Origin: Auanema rhodensis
Taxonomy: Eukaryota; Nematoda; Chromadorea; Rhabditida; Rhabditidae
DNA length: 64,000 nt
Direction: 5' to 3'
Assembly: GCA_964057225.1 (NCBI GenBank)
Contig: OZ059897.1
Location: 9,796,001-9,860,000, forward strand
A program made the position numbers and the translations under genes. Shown one piece after another: positions 1-11,089 of this stretch; within the stretch, counting starts at the first letter, position 1; each line of letters begins with the position of its first letter. The notes beneath the pieces were generated by a model. The model worked only from the letters and a program-made list of their open reading frames with translations. It was not told the DNA's origin and searched no databases.

Positions 1-1292
1 CGGGAAAATCAGAAGAATGTAAACAGATCCGAGGTTTTCATTATCAGAAAACGCTCAATGTTCATGTCCTTTTTCTAATTTTTTTCTCTATTAGGTACAT
101 GACGCACCCGGGTTGCACCCGTAGGCCTATTACATCGTGATCTCTTCTTATGTCTTATGTCAAAGTTGGAAAATATGACCAGTTATGATTTTTTCAATCA
201 GTAAATTTGATAATATGATGATGATAAAGAACAAAGTTTTTTAATAGAACAAGGAAGATAAACAATATTTTTATAGTGTTCAACTTTTCACAATAATACC
301 TTAATTCAACACAAAAAAAGGGAAAATTTTGATCTTTATATATGAATTTGGTCAACGGTAGCATTCAATCAAGCGTGGCGATATTAAGTAGTTACACTAT
401 CAACACTAGTCTTTTGGGGGGTTGTAGTTTCTGTCATGTTGTGTTCAGTACAAACGTTGAGATTAAGCATTAACTTAATGGCTATTGAAAACTTAAAACT
501 ACATGATCTTTCACATTATCATTTAGTTTAATATGTGATGTTAAAAAAGTTTGTAATCATTGTCGGAAATAAATGTTTCTAATGTACTTTCGAAATGAAG
601 CTTCTAAAAATAGTTTTTCTGCAGATATCATTTTTGAAAGACTACTATTCTCTTTTTGATCTTATTAAGGCAGTAGAAATTAGTGGTGATTGCTTGGTCT
701 TCCGTAGAGGTCATTACATCATCATCGAGGTACCTTTTCAAGTTTATAATCGTCATTCACGTGAATAAGCACGGAAAACAAAAAAATCTTGTTCAATTTT
801 TTTCGACAGGAAACTAACAAATAATTATGAAAGTTTGTTCAGAAGATATTATATATTGAATAGTTAGAGCCGTTTAATTTTCCTTTTAGTACGCTCAGAC
901 GCTATCATTAGGAGAAAAGAAATAAGAAATCTCGATTTTTCGGAACAAGGCTACATTTTACTTAACCGTGATTACCCTCAGTTTTTTTTGATTTCTTTGA
1001 ATTCAATTCACGTGATTACATCGTGGGCCAAAATTTCCTTGCAAATCTGGTACCATTAGTGTTCGCTCTACAAAAGCCGGGCTTTCTCTAACATACTCTC
1101 TGTTCTTGCATCGTCACGGTAGACCCTTCACTACAACAATTTCAGCTCCACCCCATACAACTGCAGCCAATTCTATCAACTGTTTGATCCCAGCTGTGGC
1201 CCCTCCCAAAGAAGTGAGTATAAAAGGAACTGAGAAATTACATTATTCAAGCAGTACTCTGTCCAATATTTCAAAATTTGTAACTATATAAT
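1..1292. other. 5' edge, mostly non-coding
   Basis: AT-rich sequence at the left edge of the window. The only coding-like signal is the weak three-exon model at 478-824, listed separately. A short open frame at about 1106-1291 has no splice or codon support. I see no RNA gene or repeat. Confidence 0.4.
478..824 (+). CDS. possible micro-gene, three exons (weak)
   Basis: I do not recognise this. Exons would be 478-525, 625-729 and 810-824, giving about 55 residues. The middle exon is the best part: it is flanked by TTCTGCAG and a GAG/GTACC donor, is open for 35 codons, and looks protein-like, with the segment SLFDLIKAVEISGDCLVFRR. The first exon starts at an ATG but ends at a weak GTTTAA donor. 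The last exon adds only ETNK and a stop. All three exons join in phase 0. The middle exon may instead belong to a longer gene beginning to the left of the window. There is no signal peptide or known motif. Confidence 0.25.
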
Positions 1293-1583
1293 ATGGCTGT
1301 CATGAAGCTTTTTCTGTTATTTATTATCTTCTCTGTTGTTGCTGCCCGATGGATTCCATATAAACAACTTCAAGCATTGAGAGCAAATCTGGACGATGAC
1401 GATTATGATTCTGACAGGTAAATATTAAACATTTCTAAATTTTTATTCATCTATATTCTTTCCAGTCGAGCTGTTTCGGAAAATGTTGATCTGGACACAG
1501 TTGACCAAGCATCATATGATAGGATGCGTAACGCCCTACACTCCATACACGCCCGAGTTGGGGCTATCGGCTTCTCCAAGTAA
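1293..1583 (+). CDS. small secreted peptide precursor
   Basis: Two exons (1293-1417 and 1466-1583) join in phase 2 to give 80 residues. The N terminus is a textbook signal peptide: a short start, then KLFLLFIIFSVVAAR, with likely cleavage just after VAA. The mature part is acidic near its start (LDDDDYDSDS) and ends HARVGAIGFSK. It has no cysteines and no GKR or GRR amidation sites, so it is not a classical amidated neuropeptide precursor, although isolated arginines could be processing sites. An AATAAA lies at 1674-1679, about 90 nt after the stop, which supports a real transcript end. It faces CapZ beta tail to tail. The product is a secreted peptide or small extracellular protein of unknown role. 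Confidence 0.65.
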
Positions 1584-2374
1584 CCAATTATGGAAAAGTA
1601 CTATGATCTCTTGAAAATTTGCCAGGGACCTCAAAAGAATCTCAAAAACTGTAGAAAATTTTATGTATATAGCAATAAATATGATTTATTTGAATTTAAC
1701 TTAGAAAGCATGCCGATAATTCAGATAAATTACAATTACAATATATTTCATACAAACTAAAAACACATACAATGCTATAGCAAAGTTATCATAATCATAT
1801 CCTACATGAATATTACAGCAGGTGTTAAGCTGGTAAAGTTTTGGTTATATTTATGCCGTCTCACACGATAAGAGTACTTGGAGATTTTATGAAACAAGGG
1901 AATAGGATTAGAAATGAAATTGAAGCTGATCAAGTAGCAATAACAGAATACATTAGCATCTAGTTGTTGTTTTTAAAAGTAGTTTTGAATCCAGCCAAAC
2001 CAAATGGTTTTGCAGAATTCTTTAAAGCAATGTCTTCCACTAGAAGTAAAGAACAATCCCCAAAAAATACAAATCAGCTATAAAGAATGATCTTATCAAG
2101 AAACAGACAAATAACTGATGCAAGCAGGCTATTTCGGCCCTTCAATTAAGAACAGAAGTCCTTAATCAAAACAATTTATTTTTTTATAAAATTGAATCCC
2201 CAGATTGGAGAACAACTGAAGAGAGACGAAGGGTGAAGTAAACAGGATTGAACGAGGCTGAGCTCTTTCATTCTGACTAAATGTTATGCTATTTATGCTA
2301 ATGCAAAAGTTAATCGTAACATGACAAGAATTAGGAATACAATTATAAGTTAAGTTCATTGCGATAACTTCCCT
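1584..2374. other. convergent 3' regions, no gene seen
   Basis: Non-coding stretch between the stop of the secreted peptide gene and the stop of CapZ beta on the other strand. It holds the AATAAA at 1674-1679. TTTATT at about 2177-2182 is a possible minus-strand poly(A) signal for CapZ beta. Nothing else was recognised. Confidence 0.5.
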
Positions 2375-3564
2375 TTAAATAGAAGGGCCGCGACTGTTTA
2401 CAGCTGTTACAATTTCTCTAACAATTTCTCCCTGTTTCTCTTTATCTGAAGCTTTTTCCAATGATCGTAAATCACCAAGAACCTAAAAAATTATAAATGA
2501 ATTAAATTAATAACAATGTCTTCACCTTCTTAGTTTTTCCAAAATAAATTTCATTGATAGTGGATCTCATTTTAGTTTCAAGGTCCTAAACATTTTATTA
2601 ATATTGATATTTATCAAATGATCAACCTCAATCAATCTACCCATATTAACAAGGTGAGGATTTTGTTCATTCAATGGACAATCTACTTCTATTTGGCGGG
2701 TTAGGGATCCTCCTAGATTCATAACACCGCTTCCATTCTTTACAGTTTTAAGCCAAAGCATAAGAGTGCTGGTTAGCTTATAATGAGCTTGTCGGCTTCC
2801 CTAACACGAACAGCGCTTTTATACACTTTAACAATTTTTTACTCACTCTTTCCACAATCTCCATGACATGAATAGAATCCCAACATCCCTGAACATTCTT
2901 AGCGCCGTCTCCTTCCTGAAAATATTTTCACAATGATGAAATGGGATAATTGTAACCTTCTTAATAAGAACAACAGCAGCAAATCCATGGTCGAGATCCC
3001 AAATATACACGGAGGATACACCTCCTTCGAAATACCTTAAACATTTTGAAGTTCAAAAATAACAAATATTTTTTAAAATACATGTCGCGGTAACTGGCAA
3101 ATGCAGCATTTGCTTCAATTTCAAGTTTACGAAGTTTTTCAGTTGGGTATGCAGGATCTTCAGCAGGTGGGTCATAAGTATTAGTCCATGGTGATCTTGA
3201 ATAAAAACAATTAAAAAAATACGAATGAGATAGATTACCTGTAGCTATCACCATCTCTGTTATAATCACATTTTAAATACTCTTTGCCCGTTTCTCTATC
3301 TTTAGCCACCTTCAACGGTTGATCCACAGTGCCTTTATTAATTTCGGCTTATATTAAATACTAATCACAACACAATTTTAAAAAATTACCAAGTAAATCT
3401 TCGGTTAAATGAGGCGTAAGCTCAATTAAACTTATCAAATTTCTCTCACAGTCTTGAGGAGGAAGACGCCTCATTAAATCAAGAGCACAATCCAACTGTT
3501 GGTCACTCTAGAACCATAGACACACATTTAACTTATTTTTAATTCATTTGATGTTGCTTACCAT
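2375..3564 (-). CDS. CAPZB: F-actin-capping protein subunit beta (CapZ beta)
   Basis: The beta half of the heterodimer that caps actin-filament barbed ends in the cytoplasm and muscle Z-discs; its partner is CapZ alpha. Nine exons read right to left: 3564-3562, 3507-3390, 3347-3239, 3195-3082, 3035-2957, 2915-2847, 2800-2627, 2585-2526 and 2482-2375. All phases join, giving 277 residues, the same length as vertebrate beta. Family blocks are plain: [20 protein letters not shown] at the N terminus, [39 protein letters not shown], and [12 protein letters not shown] near the C-terminal helix. The first exon contributes only the ATG, as I recall for vertebrate CAPZB. The C-terminal tail, ending NSRGPSI, is the actin-binding tentacle region and is divergent. 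The start lies 305 bp from a 5' exon of the GMPS locus on the other strand, so the two genes may share a promoter. Confidence 0.95.
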
Positions 3565-4162
3565 GATTAACGCTTCTGATCTTTAGTAAATAGAAAGGTG
3601 CTCCTAATATTAATAAAATTAAAAAATAATATAATAAAATAAAATAAATAAGATTAGAGCACAAATGAGCAACAGGCAAACACAAGCATTAGTCAACAGA
3701 GTATGGATTCGTTAAGAGGGAAATTCCTTGTGGGACCATTTACGCACAATTACAATAAGAGTCCTTTAATAGTATTTCAAACATTCAAATATCAACAATT
3801 TTTTTGAAATCCATGGAATAGACTTCAACTATTTGAATTTTCCTCATATTATTTTGAAATTGTTTCAGTTTAATTGGAGTTTGGAATCGATTGTTCAAAA
3901 TTGGAGGCAATTCCAGTAAACGTCATTCCAGACGTACTTTGGAAGAGGTAATATTTAATGTTTTTATGTTTCTTGCGTTGTTTTTTAAACATTTTTTTGT
4001 AATTTTGTGGTTTTTCAATGTATTCATGAAATTTGATGTTTCGTATGCATTCTTTTCTAAGGTTTATATATCATCCCTATACTAATTGTTCAATTGTTTT
4101 GTTACTGTTATATGATGGTTTAGAAAAGCTCGCGAGTTGCTGCAGTTAGTAGGATCAGTGAT
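3565..4162. promoter_or_regulatory. divergent CAPZB/GMPS upstream region with a probable GMPS leader exon
   Basis: This region separates two divergent genes. It contains an exon-like piece at 3869-3947, preceded by TTTCAG and followed by GAG/GTAATA, that stays open in the frame later used by GMPS and encodes a basic segment around KRHSRRTLEE. No in-frame ATG was found for it, so it may be untranslated, trans-spliced, or preceded by an exon I did not find. A short ATG frame at 3665 could be a first exon, but its phase does not fit. No TATA box stands out. Confidence 0.45.
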
Positions 4163-7100
4163 ATGAAACGGGGATCTGATCGAGACGAAAACGAGAGTAT
4201 TGGAATTAACGGCTTTGAGGTGTGTGTTTCTATGTTTTAAATCAATTTGGGATATATAAGATATCCAAATTGTTAGCCTTGCTATCTATCTTTGACTATC
4301 TATCGATGTTCTTATCTATTTTTCCAAGTTTGAACGAATGGTTTGTGTTTTCGTTTCTATGACGCTCCTTATCGGCTGAAATAATATTTCTTTGAAGAAT
4401 ACATTTTTAATTTCTTAATAGGAAAATTAATTATTAGTTTTCATGCACTTTACTCTCTCAACATGATCCTGAAATGCCAGTTGCTTTTGCTCATATTGAT
4501 TTTGCAGCTTGTCTGTGAGTGTTTGCTATCATCATTTCTGTTCTTTCATCTTTTTTTTTTTATCTGTATATTTTATCTTTCAACCGCCCTTTATGAAATA
4601 TCTGATATACACCCAGTTGTTATATATTTACTTTCCTACTGAGTTTGCTCTACCCAGTTAAAACTTATATTCTGTTTAGAAACGTTCCCCTTCACCAAAA
4701 AGACGATCAGCATTAGACGACATTGAAGTGACTCGATTAGAAAAAATGGACATTGTTAATGGACTCACCCATGATGATACTCAAAAAATAGCTATTCTTG
4801 ATTTTGGTGCTCAGTATGGAAAGGTTTTATTGCTCTCTGTTATGATCATATTAATATTTAAAATTCAGGTAATTGACCGTCGCGTCCGAGAAGCCAAAGT
4901 ATGTTCTGAAATGTTCCCATTGCATATAAAGGCAAAGGAGATCTTAGCCAAAGGCAACTTCGCGTATGTTAATTTTGAAAGTTTTTTTTTGGGAATATAT
5001 TATTTATAGAGGCATTATTATATCTGGTGGGCCAAGCTCAGTTTATGCCTCTGATGCACCACAGGTTGATCCTGAAATTTTCTCCTGTGGGTTGCCAGTG
5101 TTGGGGATATGTTACGGATTTCAGGTTTATCATTTTATTCAAATGTATAATTGCTATAGATCTTCAGCTCTTAAACAAAGGTCATAACGGAAGCGTTATG
5201 GCTGAACCTATTAGAGAGGATGGTCAATGCTTGGTTGATTTGGATACATCTTCTCCTATTTTTCATAAACTTCAACCTAAAGAAGAAGTTCTTTTAACAC
5301 ACGGAGACTCAGTATCTGAATCTTCGGTTGCTCCAGGATTTAAAGTTATCGCGAGAAGTGGTTCTCATGTTGCAGGTTCGATAAGTTGACATTTCTGTGT
5401 AACATATGTTTTAGCTATCGCGAATGAAGAAAAGAAGCTTTATGGAGTTCAATTTCATCCAGAAGTTGATTTGACAACCAATGGACGTCTCATGTAGGTT
5501 ATTCAATTATAAATCATAATATTAAACAAAATTTAGTTTTGAAAACTTTCTTTATCGTGTGGCTAATTGCCGCGGCGATTTTACAATGCACAATCGCGAG
5601 GAAGTTTGTATTTCGGAGATAAGAAAGATAGTAGGAGATAAAAAAGTATTGGTAAGTACACATTAGAACTAAGCTAATTACTTTTTTTTTTCATTAAGGT
5701 TATGGTGTCTGGTGGAGTAGACTCTACTGTATGTGCAGCTTTATTGCACAAAGCAGTTGGAAATGAGAGAGTTACAGCAGTTCATATAGATAACGGGTTC
5801 ATGCGTGAAAATGAAAGTGAAGCTGTTATCTCCAGTCTGAATGCCTTGAATCTCAAGGTACACGGTAATAACAAACTGTTTATGAACTACAAAAACGAAT
5901 ATGATTCCTAGGATTCAACTGTGAAATAGATTTTATGCAAGGAACCGCAAACGGATTAAAAGAAGAGACTAAGTTGGAAAGCACTCTTGAACCTGAAACA
6001 AAACGTCAAATTGTTGGAAATACATTCATCAGAGTTAAAGACAGAGTTATGGAAAAGGTACTCAACTGTTTGTTTCTCTTACTTATTGTTCTTGTTCAGC
6101 TTAAACTTAATCAAGACGAATACTTCTTAGCACAAGGCACACTTAGGCCTGATTTGATTGAGAGTGCCAGTTCTCTAGCTAGTGGGCATGCCGATACTAT
6201 TAAAACTCATCACAATGATACCGAATTAGTTAGAAAGTTGAGAGAAGCGGTTAGTATAAGATTAAAAATTTTGAATTATTTTTTGTAATTTAGGGTAGAG
6301 TTATTGAACCTTTAAAAGATTTTCACAAGGATGAAGTCAGAGAACTTGGCGCTAGTCTCGGACTACCTGAAGAGATTGTACAAAGACAGCCCTTCCCTGG
6401 TCCTGGCCTGTCTATAAGAATTCTCTGTGCAAACGTATTTAATATTCTTGAAAGTATTTTATGGTTATGCTTGTTTTAGAAACCATATAAGTGTGCTGAT
6501 TTCGAAACTACTCATGCGCGATTGAATATTATTACTAATATTCATAAAGTTCCTACTTTACCTGAAGATCAACGTTATCGTACATCTGTAAGTAGCCTAT
6601 ATCACAAATGTACTTTATTCTTATTTAAAATTCAGATCATGAATGCTTTGTCCGGTTGGAATGTAGAAAATCTTCTCAATCAGAAGTTTGAAATTTCTGC
6701 TACTCTTCTGCCCGTTAAGAGTGTTGGTGTTCAAGGAGACAGCAGGTTTTTAGCCATCTTTTTTATAAAATAGAGTGGAACGTTTTCAAGATCTTATTCT
6801 TATGTAGCTGCTCTGTCAACTGATCAAAGACCAATTCCTTGGAATTATTTGGCTAGTTATGCCCAAATTATTCCCAAAATTATGCATAATATCAACAGGT
6901 TTTTTTTTCAAATCTGATATAATTATATTTGTATGTTTTAAAGAGTTGTGTATGTGTTTGGACCTGTTGTAAAGCATCCAATTTTTTCCGTCACTCCAAC
7001 TTATCTGAGCACTTTCTCTGTTAGAAAATTACAAAAAGCTGATAAAATTGCGACTGATATTCTCTTTGGTCATGCCATCATTGATGGCAAACCTGTAGTT

Positions 7101-7474
7101 TTGGAAGATTGTAGTAAGAAAATTCAACAGGTACTTTGAATGTAATGTATTAATTAACATTTATTTGCTTATAGATGCCAGTCGTTATGCTTCCTATCCA
7201 TTTTGATAGAGATCATATCTTAGAACCTAATTCCTATCAACACTCTTTTGTTATTAGACCATTTATCACGGCCGATTTTATGACAGGAATCGCCGCAATT
7301 CCAGGAAAACACATTCCTGAAAAGGTATCAGTTTAAGCCTATTCTGCAACATATAATGGTTCGTTTTAGTCTGTGATAATGATGGCAGAAGAAATAGCTT
7401 CGCGTGTCATGGGTACATCTAGAGTAATGATTGATCTGACCAGCAAACCTCCCGGTACTACAGAATGGGAATAG
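4163..7474 (+). CDS. GMPS: GMP synthase (glutamine-hydrolysing)
   Basis: Converts XMP, glutamine and ATP to GMP in the cytosol, the last step of guanine nucleotide synthesis. About 17 exons from 4163-4219 to 7370-7474 join in phase to give roughly 727 residues (human: 693). The class I amidotransferase domain shows [19 protein letters not shown], the oxyanion loop [10 protein letters not shown], nucleophile Cys in LGICYGF, and His/Glu in VQFHPEVD. The ATP-pyrophosphatase domain shows the P-loop [10 protein letters not shown], then [15 protein letters not shown] and [15 protein letters not shown]. The C terminus ends [10 protein letters not shown], as in the animal family. The start is uncertain. 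I used the first in-frame ATG in the Arg/Lys-rich leader ([12 protein letters not shown], then SPSPKRR); the next ATG, at 4746, gives a length nearer to human. AATAAA at 7951 would end a long 3' UTR. Intron 4220-4679 is long for this locus. Confidence 0.93.
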
Positions 7475-8403
7475 TTTTTTTTCTTTGGCAATCCTAATAT
7501 TTTTAAAACGCTTTATTATTTTTCTAGTAACTCACGAAATTATTAAGCGAAAACACAATTACTTTGTAAAATTAAAACTTGTGGTTTACTGAATAGGCAC
7601 TTGACTTAGCATATATTACTTGTCTCGTATACGGGGTGCATATGGTTACGGCCATAAAATGCTTTTTAAACTTCTAAAATCAGACTCGTCGCATTTTGAT
7701 TTGCCTTTCAGTTAAATTGAGAAGCCTATAGTTCTACATTCCATGTGCCTTAACTTTTGTGTACGGAAAAGTATGTGATGTTAACTTGTTGTAGACATAT
7801 TAACGTTCTAGATTTAATAATTACTGCATTTGTTCGATTTCTATTTAATAATACCTGGAACTACAACGTAGTGGATAAATTTAGAATGCTTCATGAGATT
7901 TTTTAGTTTTAATTGAGAAACTCATTTTCTGTGCATTATTTGTTTAGATCAATAAAATCATTCTATCTAAGAACTATGTATTATAAAATATTTTTTACAT
8001 GTGATTTATTGCAAAGAATGTTGTTTTTCGAAGTTGTAATACTCGACTTCACTTTACATCTGTCCAGGATATATTCAAATATTGTTTGTTAAAGTTTATG
8101 AAAAAAATAAAAGAATTATCAAGCTAGATACGAATCATAGTTTAAATGGAACTTCAAAACAAATGAATCATATGCTAATAGTATAAAGTAGTCATACAAT
8201 AGACGTCAAATCGAAAATATGAGAACAGTGTGCTAGAAACAGACTTTTTTGATTTCTAAACCATACTTCAGTAGCTGTTTATAAAAAAATAAAGGTTATT
8301 TATTATTTAAATATAGTTAGAAATTGATTGGAATTTATATATATATAAAAGAAGTTAGTTTCAGTTTTGTATAAATAAACAAATAAGGAAATATTAATGT
8401 TAT
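7475..8403. other. intergenic, GMPS 3' UTR and AT-rich spacer
   Basis: About 930 bp without a gene. AATAAA occurs at 7951-7956, and AAATAAAAGAA near 8105 is a second poly(A) candidate. A short (AT)n run lies near 8336. No open frame with splice support was found. Confidence 0.5.
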
Positions 8404-10077
8404 ATGAATATGGAAGGAAGCAGTGTTGGTAATGAAAGAATTGTATTTGTTAGAAGACCCGGTAAGCTTTGTATTTTATGTTTTTAACTTTTCGATGTTT
8501 GAGGTGAAAATTCGCCACCATCTGCTGATTGCTTCCGTTGCGAGCCTTGCCATGTTCCTCTACCAGCGGAACTGAAACCCGACCAATGTATTATCCGAAC
8601 CTTGTTTCTTTCTGTTGATCCTGCACAGGTTTGTTTTTTTTATTAACTGATCAAATGAACCTATTGTAGAGATGCAGAATGAATCCTTCTACAGGTGTTG
8701 ATTATCTTGCCCCTTATGAACCAGGAGAGCTGGTTGATGGCCTTGAAGGCGTAGGTGTAGTAGAAGTAATTTCAGTTGGTCTTAAAAAAGTAATCAGATT
8801 TGTTAAGACTGCTTCAACTGGTTGCGTCTTGTCTGAAGGCGATATTGTAACTTCATGTGCACACTTATGGCCTTGGACACGCAAGTTCATTGCCGACTCA
8901 TCGGACTTAGTTAAAGTTAGTGAGCATTTATCAAGTATTCTATTCGTTATTATTAGGTGAACTTACCTCCTGGATTTTCTCCTTCAGTCATACTATCTTG
9001 TGCTGGAATTTCAGGAATGACTGCTCTAGTTGGAATTCGTAAGAAGGTTTGTTTTATTTTCATTGTTTTTATTTTTTCTGCAATTACAATTTTAATTCAC
9101 TAATTTGTTAACCATTAATTGGTTAGGATGACAACCGTTTAATCATTATTTAATTTCTAAATGAATTTGGAAGCTCACGTGAAACACCCACGTGAATGTT
9201 AAAAATATTAATACTCAAATGATATTTTATTATTTCTTCTTAGTTCACATGATTTAGGCATTGATCGATAAAACAATGCCTCAAACAATTATAATTTCTG
9301 GTGCTGCTGGTAGTTGTGGAACACTTGCCGGTCAGGTGAGAAATTAACTAACAGTATTAGAGTTATGTTTATTGCATAGATTGCAAGACTTGAAGGATGT
9401 ACAAAAGTTATTGGAATTTGTGGATCAGAAGAAAAGTGTGATGTGCTTGTAAGTATTAATTTAACTTTATTATTATTTTTATTTTCATATAGGTAAATGA
9501 ATTGGGATTTGATTCTGCTATCAATTACCGTGCAGAAGCTATCGGCGACAAGTTAAATCAAATTGCTCCTGAAGGTGTAGACATATATTGGGACAATGTA
9601 GGAGGCTTTGTTAGCGATGCTGTGATCCAAAAAGTTAGTGAAAAACATTTTTTGTTCAGTTTTTCTCCTTTTCTTTTAAAGATGAATACTGGTGGCCGAA
9701 TTGTTCTTTGTGGGCAAATAGCCGTTTATAATACTGATTTACCCTACCCTCCTCCTATTCCCGCTGAAACTGTCCAAATTATTCATGAGCGGAACATTAT
9801 GCGGTTTGCTTATTTTCATATTTTATTTGTATTCAATTTTTTCACAGTGAGAGATTTCTTTGCTTGGCTTACAAGGAAGAAATGGACAGTGCAGTAGCCC
9901 AACTTTCTCTTTGGCTCCAAGAAGGAAAACTCAAAGTTTGACTTATATTAAGATTTTTTTCAATTATTTTTGCTTAAGGTTCGCGAAACAATATATTCTG
10001 GTTTATCAACAGCTCCCGCAGCTTTTGTTGATATGATGGCCGGAAAAAATATCGGGAAAATGATGGTTCGTGTATAG
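8404..10077 (+). CDS. PTGR2: prostaglandin reductase 2-like NADP-dependent oxidoreductase
   Basis: Zinc-independent medium-chain dehydrogenase that, in its characterised relatives, reduces the 13,14 double bond of 15-keto-prostaglandins with NADPH; the substrate here is unknown. Ten exons (8404-8461, 8504-8628, 8670-8915, 8957-9046, 9258-9335, 9380-9448, 9493-9633, 9682-9803, 9848-9935, 9979-10077) give 371 residues, close to human PTGR2 (351). Diagnostic blocks are LSVDPAQRCRMNPSTGVDYL, the Rossmann motif SGAAGSCGTLAGQIARL, INYR, VDIYWDNVGG, ILCGQI-like VLCGQIAVYN, PYPPPIP, ERNIMRERFLCL and LWLQEGKLKVRETI. Two ATGs lie two codons apart at the start (8404 and 8410); I used the first. It heads a same-strand run with RPC9 (320 bp downstream) and the gene after it. 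Confidence 0.93.
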
Positions 10078-10396
10078 GTTCAATCACTTATTTGTATGCT
10101 TTGTAGATTTAAATGATCGATAGATTTCTATTAATCTTACACTTACTTTCGTGTAATTAATTCTTTCTTGTATAATAGACCACAACTTGGTAGTATTTCT
10201 GTTTGACCCAGGTTTTATAGTCGCTTTTTAAGCTGATCGCCAATTGGTAATTTTAAGAAAAATTAAAAAAAACAGTAAACATTGGAGGTTTTAAAACGTA
10301 ATAAATCTTCATATCAGTTATTCTTATGGCTTATTGGTTATTTACCTAAAATATTTGAATGATTATTTTGTTTTGTAGTTATGATAAATTTATAGA
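10078..10396. other. short intergenic spacer in a possible operon
   Basis: 319 bp between the PTGR2-like stop and the RPC9 start on the same strand. The sequence is AT-rich with no clear promoter. TTTTGTAG at about 10371-10378, just before the RPC9 ATG, could be a 3' (trans-)splice acceptor. Confidence 0.4.
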
Positions 10397-10927
10397 ATGG
10401 AAGTATTAAATGACCGGGTTACTCTACTTTCTAATTATGAAGTTTTAAATATTCTTCAAGAAACAAAGAAAATGGAAGATAAGAAATCCAAAGGAAAATC
10501 CCAAGCTTTAGGCACAGTTTTATTTGAGGTTTTCTTGCTTATTTTTCTGTCAAACTTTATTCTAATTATAGACTTCGAAATACCTAAGAACTACAGCTTG
10601 TTCTAGTCAAAGTCCTGAATGTATCTCCAATTTGATCAGAGAAATGAAAAAGTTCAATGTATTATTGTAATAGTTTATAAATTAGTTTTGAGAAAATCAT
10701 TTAGCTCACAGCTGCTGAAATTATGCAAATCATTAACCTGAGACCAACTACTGCAACTGAAGTACAGTTGATTGTTGAAGAATCAGAAGAACGCTTCAAA
10801 ACTGAAGAACAATTAGAAAACATAGTGAAAGTAAGCACATATCTCTTCAATCAGAACTGAATATATAAATGATTCATTTCAGATTATTACTGAAACGCTT
10901 CCACCACCCAAAGCTGTAGCTCAATAA
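10397..10927 (+). CDS. CRCP: RNA polymerase III subunit RPC9 (CRCP/Rpb4-like)
   Basis: Small HRDC-fold (Rpb4-type) subunit that pairs with RPC8 in the Pol III stalk and helps initiate tRNA and 5S transcription in the nucleus. Four exons (10397-10528, 10572-10658, 10705-10830, 10883-10927) give 129 residues, near the family size (human: 148). Diagnostic segments are [13 protein letters not shown] at the N terminus, then the Rpb4 core with [20 protein letters not shown], followed by [20 protein letters not shown]. The stop codon overlaps an AATAAA at 10923-10928, so the 3' UTR must be very short or use the next signal. The next gene begins only 163 bp later on the same strand, which is typical operon spacing in nematodes. 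Confidence 0.9.
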
Positions 10928-11089
10928 AAATATTTTAATTTCAGTTGTTATTGTTGTTGTTGTTTTCTCTCTCATTATGTTTTTGTATATAAACGTGAAA
11001 AAATGTCTTTTAAGGTGTTCAAACAGTAAGAAGTTAGTTCTTAGAAGTACTTAGAAGTGTTACTTTCAATCACTGTGCAATTTTTAAGC

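Noticed and set aside
4501-4523. Very short exon candidate between TTTGCAG and GTGAGT in the GMPS leader
   Set aside because: It is only 7 nt and would break the reading phase between exons 4124-4219 and 4680-4823.
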